A stretch of DNA of 64,000 nucleotides from Atrichornis clamosus (taxonomy: Eukaryota > Chordata > Aves > Passeriformes > Menuridae): NCBI GenBank assembly GCA_013400975.1, contig WBMZ01009442.1:1-64000 (forward strand), read 5' to 3'. Position numbers and translations under genes: made by a program. This document shows, piece by piece, positions 52,001-61,000 of this stretch. Positions within the stretch are counted from its first letter, which is position 1; every line of letters starts with the position of its first letter. The notes beneath the pieces are model-generated. The model was given only the letters and a program-made list of their open reading frames with translations. It searched no databases and was not told the origin of the DNA.

Positions 52001-55000
52001 TTGTTTCCCCAGTCAGCAGGTCCATTCAGCAATCCGCAGCATTTGTTCTGCAAGAAAAGAGCAAATGGGAAGAAGGGTTATAAAAGAGGTGATTTTCATT
52101 TTGAAGAGAGTAGGTGAGGGAGTTGAGAGGTACAACAAAGAACAAATTTCATTTCACCTTTTTCCATGTGAAACTTGTCCTAAATTGGTATGTCTCAAAC
52201 ACCCTTTACATGTCCATACCAGTTATAAGAATGTAAGTGCACAAATTAAAAAAAAAGGGGGGGAAAAAGACCAGAATTTCGAAATAAAGTGCTCAATAAA
52301 CATTAACATACTATAAAGCTAGGAGTTAGCAGGGCCAGGATGGAACTGGAACACTGGGTATAGTAGTTTGTGAGAATCAAGCCTTCTTTCTGTAGGTTAT
52401 ACTTGCAGAAGGTAAGTTTCCAGCTCCAGTAACATCCGTGTTTCACATCTTGAAAAGCCAAGCTGGAAATGTAAAATTCAGGCATATAAAACTCTGAAAT
52501 CTAGAAAAATAACCACTTTGAATGATGGTTATCCCTTTAAATTAGAAATGGACTGGGGAGACCAGGGCTCAATTTGGGGTTTGTGAAACCTAAACCAGGT
52601 GCAGTTTCACTTCATGTTCCATTTTATTCAAGCCACTAAAGCTCAGGGGTGCAGACTTGGGTTTGAGGTCCTCCCTCTTTTAAAAAGCAGCTGGAAATGT
52701 TCACATAATTTTGTATAAAAGCAAAGGCTGTGGGACATAATATAGCAGTCCTGGTACATTTAAAAATTAATGCAGTAATTCTGGTTTTTTTCATTTTGCT
52801 CATCTCTCCAGAGAGCTGCTTACTATATCAGAAGAAATAAGGTGTCTCAGAAGCAGAGGACAAAGCTGGAAGTGGAATGGGGAAGGAGAAGTGGAAGTAA
52901 CATAAGACACCTAAATAATGTTTTTTGTTTCATTTTCTTTCACACAGCAGTCTTTAAAAATATAAGAATTAACTTTAAGTCTATCCATCAAAGTCATCAC
53001 CTGTTAGGGACTAAAATAAAAAACTGAACAGCAGGCATTCTGTCAATGTGCAAACCCAGGTACTTGTGGGAGGGGAAGGAGTGTATGCTGTCAATGATAT
53101 CAGTGAGATTCAAGGATATTCTCTGTGTGACACTCAGGAGCAAGCTGGCACTAAGTGTCCATCTTCTGGTGTCTTGCAGGTGGAGGGAGCCAGGAAAACT
53201 ATAAACACAATAAAAACAAACCTCTCATCATATTTTCTTCCCCTCTTCTCACACAGTAAAATATGGCATTTAATGACTTCATAGCAATAGGATATTCCAA
53301 ATTAAACACACTCCTGAAGTTTTGCTCATCCCTGGAGTAATCTCTCCTTAAGAGTACTGGATAGTTTTTATTTGGGATATGGTGAAGGAACAATGTTCCT
53401 TCAGACAGGAAAGCTGTGAAAAAGGAGCAGGCAATCTTCTCATGAAAGAGCTTAGCTAGCTGTCAGTCTCACTTGCATGTTGTGTGTCCTTGCTTTATTG
53501 CTCTTATAAACAACACTACTGCACAAAGAAACCATCACAGAGCGACCGTGTCATATCAAGAGAACAGAAGCCCCTTCCACGGTGTTTTAACTTGCCTTTA
53601 AGTCAGACCCCTCTCCATCCACAGGGAATGAAATTCAAATCTACGGCAAAGTAGTCATAAAATGAAGCAGAGACAAATGCCAGAGATGAAAGAGGTAGCA
53701 ACAACCCCTGTGTTTTGTTACTTTTTAATTACCTTTTTCTCAAACTTCTGGAAGTCCTCCCGAAACGCTTTAGAATCTTCTGCAGAGCTTTGCAGTGCTT
53801 TCACACTTTCCGTTAGAGTCTTGTTAAGGGATGCTTCAGTCTACAGGTTAAAATATATTATTAATTTTTTGAAAGAAACAAAACTCTATGAAGACATCAG
53901 TGAAAACATAGAATAATATTGTACCTGAGATCTGTACACTGCTCCTAAAATACCTCCTGTGACCTGAAGAATCAGGATCAGAAGCAGTCCAATAAAAAAC
54001 TGGGAAGAAAACAAAAGGGATAGAAAACTGTAGTACTTTTGACCAAGGTGATACAATTTCTGCTAAGTTAATGTTTCTCTTGTATGTGCTCAGATAACCA
54101 TGTAGATAGAATGTAGATCCTGTCAGAGCTGCTCCAATTATTTCTTCTTGGGCAATGAGAAATAGGGGTGCTCAAGACAGAGCATGCTCAGCTGGTGATC
54201 AAAACAAGGCGCACACCAGAGTAGTGGCATGAGAGCAGTGTGTAGGTGAGAGCTGGGCAGGAGGACAGAGAGGACATTCTAGGTGGACCAGCAAAGGGAG
54301 CAACTGGGAATTTATGAAATTAAATGGGATAGGTAATGGGAGAAGTTAATGGAGGGAACTTTGGTGATGGCTGGATGCAAAAAAAACCCCTAGTAACATA
54401 CTCAGGTCTCTCTGGACCTGGTCTTCTTGCTGATTAGACCAACCATCATTTTTACCACAATAGAATTCAGAAGGGGCTCAAACTCAAGGTAAGCAATGAA
54501 AAGTCATAAATATAATCATGCTTTTGGTTAAACTGAAAGGTTCCCATCCTCATTTGATACTTCTTGCTTTATCCATCAAATATAGCTGTGGCCTGTTAAA
54601 GGTAGACAAATGTTTTTCTTTCCTACCAAAAGCAGCATGCACCGGCTCTCCTTTACAGCACCACAACACCCCAGGAACCCGAGGATCATAATGATGGAGC
54701 CCACGGCTATTAGCAGATCAACCCCTGCAAACAAGCTGCTGTCTATCTCCAGCTCCTGAAAAGAGAGGGGAAAAAAATCTTTCAGCTACAAGAAGGTCCT
54801 CCTAAAAGATCTGTATTCCCCAAAAGAAGATAATTACTTCATAACTGATAAATATACTGATTAGCAACCATGGAGAAATTCTGATCCATAAATAAACAAA
54901 GCTGTACATGTTCCTTCTCAAATGTTTTGGTGGAGAGCTCAGTAAAACTAGGCTTTTTACAGTCTTTGTTTCTGCACAAGATGAAAATAAACTTTACAGA

Positions 55001-58000
55001 GTAAATAAAGATCTCCATCTTTAAAGCGGATTTCAGTTGGTTTTCAGTCAGTGAATCTTTGCTTTTTACTGGAAGTAGCAAACTTGATTATCTCAAAACC
55101 TCCTACATTGACCAAATGTTAAAGAAACAAAATCTCTGTTTGTCATTAGAAGGCCAGGAATATATTCTGTGACTATTCCTGAGAGAACACTTCTCAGAGT
55201 GATGCTAGATATATTAGAGAAATAGTTAGATGTGTTTTCCAAAGGAACTTTCTTTTCCTTTTTTTTTTCCAGGCTTGATCTAATATTACCCTCAGAGATG
55301 AGAACTTTATTTTGATGTGTGGGACATTCAACTAAACAATTCATATACCTCAATATTATTAAATATCAACTAATTCAGTTCCCACAGGCCTGACTAAGGC
55401 CAAAGGCCAAAATAGAGAAGAATGTTCAAAGAATATTTTCCAGTGTGACTTGTGCCAAGATTAGCAAAAATGTCTGGAAGTTGTCACATTTATCTTCTGA
55501 TGGAAATTGCAAAGGTATATAGACAAGTATAATTTGAAGAATGTGTTGTTCCTTCCCCTTCCAAGTTGGACTGAACCTCCTATTATTTATTCTTAGAAAG
55601 CTCTATTCATCTACAGCCAAATCCTTATGGTCTGCTCAATTATTATTGAGGTGAAACATACATTGGCTATGAATGGGAACTTTGCCTGCCTGGAGGCAAA
55701 AATGTGAGAAAATGCTTTCAATTATGGGCCCTACTCTTAATTCACAGGTTTTTTGGGAGTACTATGCGTCACTTCAGGAAAGCAGTTAGTCACACATCTA
55801 AATATTCTTTTCTGAATAGGAAATTTCTCAAAAAATAAGATATGGTAGTGGTTGTAGTTTTTCAAGCTCCCTTCTATCATTTGAGCCATCATCCTAGAGA
55901 TTATCAAGTATGGCAATTTTAGCTTCTAGTAAAATTTGGGGAGTGAAAGTTGTCATTCTTCCTCTTCCACAGAAGACAATAGCAGAGCTCTCCACCATGA
56001 CTTAATTTACCCAATAACACAGTGTCATCCTGAATCAAGTTCTCTTACATCCATGCTCTGCCAGACATGAGACATCTGGGACTTGCTAAGGGCAACAGTG
56101 TCATCAGCCAAATGGCAAGCAATACACAAGCCTATCTTCTTATCTCCACCATCTCTGTATTTTCAGGTGGGAAAATACTGACTTTAAAATTATTATTCTT
56201 AACTTACAGATTGTGCTAGAGCAGCAGGGGAGTCATCTGAAGAATTGCAACTTAATCTATACTAAAGCCTCAATCTGAAAGCTGAAAATAATGCTTCTGT
56301 GTCACGCCTGGCCATTTTTTCACTTCTATGGCCAAAATGTCTTTTTGAAAATAGAAGAACACAAATTAAACTTTCAAATTAATTTGCATTTCTATGGCCC
56401 AAATTCATATGAAGGTATATACTGCTTAAACCTTAGAGTCAATGCTATTGGGTACATACTGGACAAAAGGGCCCACAGGGCCACAGAGTCTTTGCAACAA
56501 CAGGACCAGCCTTTGCTGCATCTCTGCAAGATTAAGAGCTCCTCACAATTTTATTTTCCCTACCTTTGCAGAAAAGAAAAGTCATAACATCCAAAGTAAT
56601 TTAATAACCCATACAAAAATCCAGGAGGGGAACTCAGGAACTGCCTTCTACACTCCAGGAGGACTGTTAGAAGATTTTGATCCTAAGTAATGATTTTTAG
56701 GTATCTAAAACTCTTTATATATAAATATGAAGGAAAAAAGATAAGGTGTTTTGAAGGAGGTATCAAAAATAGAAGGGAAAAATCCTTTCTCCCTTTCAAA
56801 CTTGCAGTTACTAGGGAGATAAGAATTGTATTATTATAGTGAAAATGATAATATTCCCTACAAACATATGGAGTAACCCTAGGAGCATGTATGGCTATAC
56901 TATTCTAATAGGGAAAAATATTGGAAAGTCTATGAGCTGCACGGCTCCTCATTATTCTAACACTGAAATCAAGAACAAAACCATAATTGTTTTNCTCCTC
57001 ATTATTCTCTTTAACACTGAAATCAAGAACAAAACCATAATTGTTTTTCATTAGAGGCAAGAGGCACATTTTCAAACAGAAATCTGTGTACATCTGCATG
57101 AAACTACATTAATAACACTAGCAGACTCTTCTCGTAGTCATGTATCTCTGCTTGCATCCATCTCTTTATCTGACTACCTGCACCATGGAGTTTTATCTTA
57201 ATGTTATAAAATGTATTACTCTTTACCCACACAAACCACCTCAACAAAAACATAGCAAATTTGTGGAAATGAAGATAGGAAATTTCCATGTTTTATATGG
57301 TGCTGGTATGACTGCATGCATTTACCTGCTGAGCATCTTTGCTAACACGTATCCATATAGAGACTCCCAAAATAATGGAACCACACACCTGCAGGAGAAA
57401 ATAAAGACAAGTTAGAAATGTCAGCAACTTTTTTACAATCAGTATCCAAATTGCACCAGATGCTGTCCAAACTTCTGAAATCATTTGTTTGGCAAAGGAA
57501 AAGAAACATGAATTGCTGGAGCAGAGAATATTGATTCATTTCCAGGAAAATTTGTAAGTATAGTTAAATCTTCAGGTATGCACCAAATCCCTGATGTTTC
57601 TACCTCAGAGGACCATGCATTTTCATGATGATTTATACATGTGGTTGGGAAGCATACAGAAATTCTGTCAGATGAGAGAGGAATATAAATTGCTCTTTTA
57701 TGTGTATAATATGTCTGTAAAGAATGTTGTTTCCTGTTTAATGGAAATGTGAGATTTGATAAGGGATGTTTGTGTAAACGTTGTTTCCAGTTTCATTCAG
57801 GACACATATCTGGAGACATTCTCTGGTAGAGCTACCAGGAAAGTTCTAAATAAAATCTTTCTGCTGTTTCCAATGCAGCAATATCTGGCCATCTCCAGTC
57901 CTTAAATAGTCGTCATAAAATGCCTGTAGTAATTATCTCAATTATATTTTTACAGAAAATAGCCAGGAACAACTTGGTCATGTACATGGGAATGTTAGAC

Positions 58001-61000
58001 CAGGATGACTTGCCTTAAGATGTTGAAGTTGGGGAAGATGAATCCCAGGTCCAGATGCATTCCCTCACCCTAATTGTGCTGCTATTTCGTTGATCATTGA
58101 GGTACCATTCCACTGTGCGGCAGTCACTATATTCCTATCCTTGTCACTGATGATTCTTACACAGGATTTCTTTCTATTAAGTGTTGGACACAGGTAATCA
58201 AAAGGCTAATCAGGCATAAGGATTGTGCCTACTGAGACAACTGTAGGTAGGAAAAAGAGATCACTGAGGACCAGGACTAGCCAGATTTAGAATTATCTCC
58301 CTGTATGCCATTAATACTCAAGTCATAAATGGCCCTGAAATGTTGTTATGAATTTCCCATGAAGACTGGGACTAGTCTTAACCTTTTGAAATTAAAATAG
58401 TTATTTTTATATGTTTTAGATATTTTTTCTTTAAAAATACTTTCCCCATGAAAGTTTTCATATAATATTCAGCATCAAAGACCATAATGACCTTAGCAGA
58501 TTATTGAATATGGAACAGAGCCATCACTCAGACATGAGTACCACACATTTTCCTGTTCTAAGTAAAGCCCCTATAAGTACATTTTAAACATGAAAAGGAA
58601 AGTTGTACAGTCAATGACAACTATAACATGTTATCAAATTTAACTAGAACTCCCCACTGAAACTTTCTGAGTGCTGCTGAATCTGCCTAGAAAATGATGG
58701 TATCATATGACTCTACATTTCAGTCTAGTTCAGCAGCACTTTGTGAGTGATGTGGCTATTCACCGGACAACATGGGCTTGCTAATGTGAAAATTTCCACT
58801 GAAACATCTATTGCTACAAATCCAAACACAGTTTGTCACACCGCCTTTTTTGTTACGTAGGACCTCCCATAAAAATACAGCACAGTAGTAGAAGCAAATA
58901 TAGCTAAATATACAGGAACTCATCAATCAGATGGGAATGCTGCAGTATTTCCTCCACGCATAAACAGAAACATCATTTATAAATCAAAATTTTAGTAAGA
59001 TGTGTATATATTTTAATTTTTAAATAGAGTTGGTTTAGGTTGATAAAAAATTCTCCATTTCAGTAAAATCTTAATGCTTTGTTTCTGTTTATTTTCATAA
59101 TATACAAAGTGGACAAAAACACACAAAAGTTTTGAGATAGCAAATTAAAATTGTCTGTTCCCAAAGAGTTCAAGTTGAATATGTCAAGTATGCTGGAATA
59201 CTCCATCCTAATTTTTAAGTTTTCTTAAAATAAAGTTTCAACTAAAGAAACTTTCTTTTCAGGTAATTTTATTTTTAATGAACCAGTATTTTCCAATGGA
59301 ATAAAAAGAGCTTATTTGAAAACGTTCTCACTCATTTCCCAAAACTAGATGGCTGTCGTATTTTTGCCTTAACCCTTAATAAAATATCAGTGATCTTATT
59401 CTCATAAACTGAACAGCAACAGGACTGCTGTCCCTCAACTTTGGTCAGTCCTTCTCTTTTCAAGCCCTTCAGTCTGGGTGTAATGAGGAAATACAGCCCA
59501 GTTAAACTAATATCTTCTCAGATCGCCTGCCATAGTTCTGGACCCAACAGTATATTAGGACTCTGCACTTCTCATACACACAAATACCAAACTTACAGGG
59601 AATTTCCTCCACTGGCACACACTTTTCAAACAATCAGTTCACGGGTGTCAGGAGGAACTTTCTACTAGGTTTTTTCTCTTCAGGAAAACATTTGGCTGGA
59701 ACACTTCCTTGAGGCACCTGAAATGAACAGCTCTAAGAAGGTCCTGCAGAGAATGAGGTCTGTGGCTCAGCAAACCTGCTAAGTTTATGTTACTACTTCA
59801 GGGATTAAGATGTTCAGATAAAGGTTCAGGGAATGGGCCACTTTGTTGGCAGATGGGACTGCAAGTCTGGCATCAACAACTGATCAAAGATGCTCTGTCA
59901 CTAGTCAGGTTGCCTATAACTAGTGACAGACATCAGTATTTACTGGGGAAAAAAAAGATAATTCTACAATTTTGCATTATGTGGAGTAGCAGAAGCTGAC
60001 ACAATGAGGGCAGTAGGTGAGACTGTACATCCTGCAAACTCTGAAGTAAGGAAAGAGGAAAAATCTGACATATGTGTCAAGTTAAATGCACAAAACCAAC
60101 AAGGATTAACTTAAGGACTGTTAGAAACTCCGTACAGGCACACAAATCCAAAGAACAGGTCTTCAAAAACCCATAGTCAGCTATTTTTCACCAAACTGGG
60201 AAGAGGAAAAACCTATTGATATGCTGGAGCCCAACATGGGGCTCACGGGGCTCATGGTGCTGTAGATTCCCAGGGGCACATGTCACGTAGTGAAGCCAGA
60301 GGCACTTTGCAGAGCTATCTTAGACTATTCCAGGGCTTACACACTTAGTGCAATGCTGTAAGAGCTGCTTAGAAAAAGGCAGCAGAAGGCTACGAAGCCC
60401 ATTCCTGAGTCTTTCAAGAGGGGACACTTCCAGAGAGATTGCAAAGGGCGTAAAATGACAGGATGCCAGGTAAATATGCAACTGTTGTTCTTATCTATTA
60501 AGGTTAAAGTCACCTTCATTTCCCACTATCAGTAATTTTCCACTCATCAACTGCCTTGTGCGCTGGAGAGAACAGCTATGGGACCAGTGGCTGTTCCCTC
60601 TACCTTACTCCCACAATTTAATGATTTCCAGGTATTAGAGACAGGAATGTGAACCAAAAGTTTCAGTTTCATTATACGCTGTCAGCTCATATTTCTCTTT
60701 GCACCACATCTGTTCTTCCCAATCTTCACCGTGCTAAACTAAACACCTTCCTAAAAATAATTCAATATAGCTGCATTCCAGTCCTCCTCTGTTCCATTCT
60801 TCCCTATCTTGATAGTGCTAAACACCTTCCCTTAAAAGTGTTGTGTAGTTGCATTCCTGTCCTCCTCTGTTCGATCCAGGCAGTCACATGCACAGCAAAT
60901 GCTCTTATCATTTTCTTCCTCAGAATACAGTATGGGTTTTCCAACTTTGGCATAAAAAGAGGAAGTTTGTTCCACACCTACTTGTTTCAAGACTCCCCCA

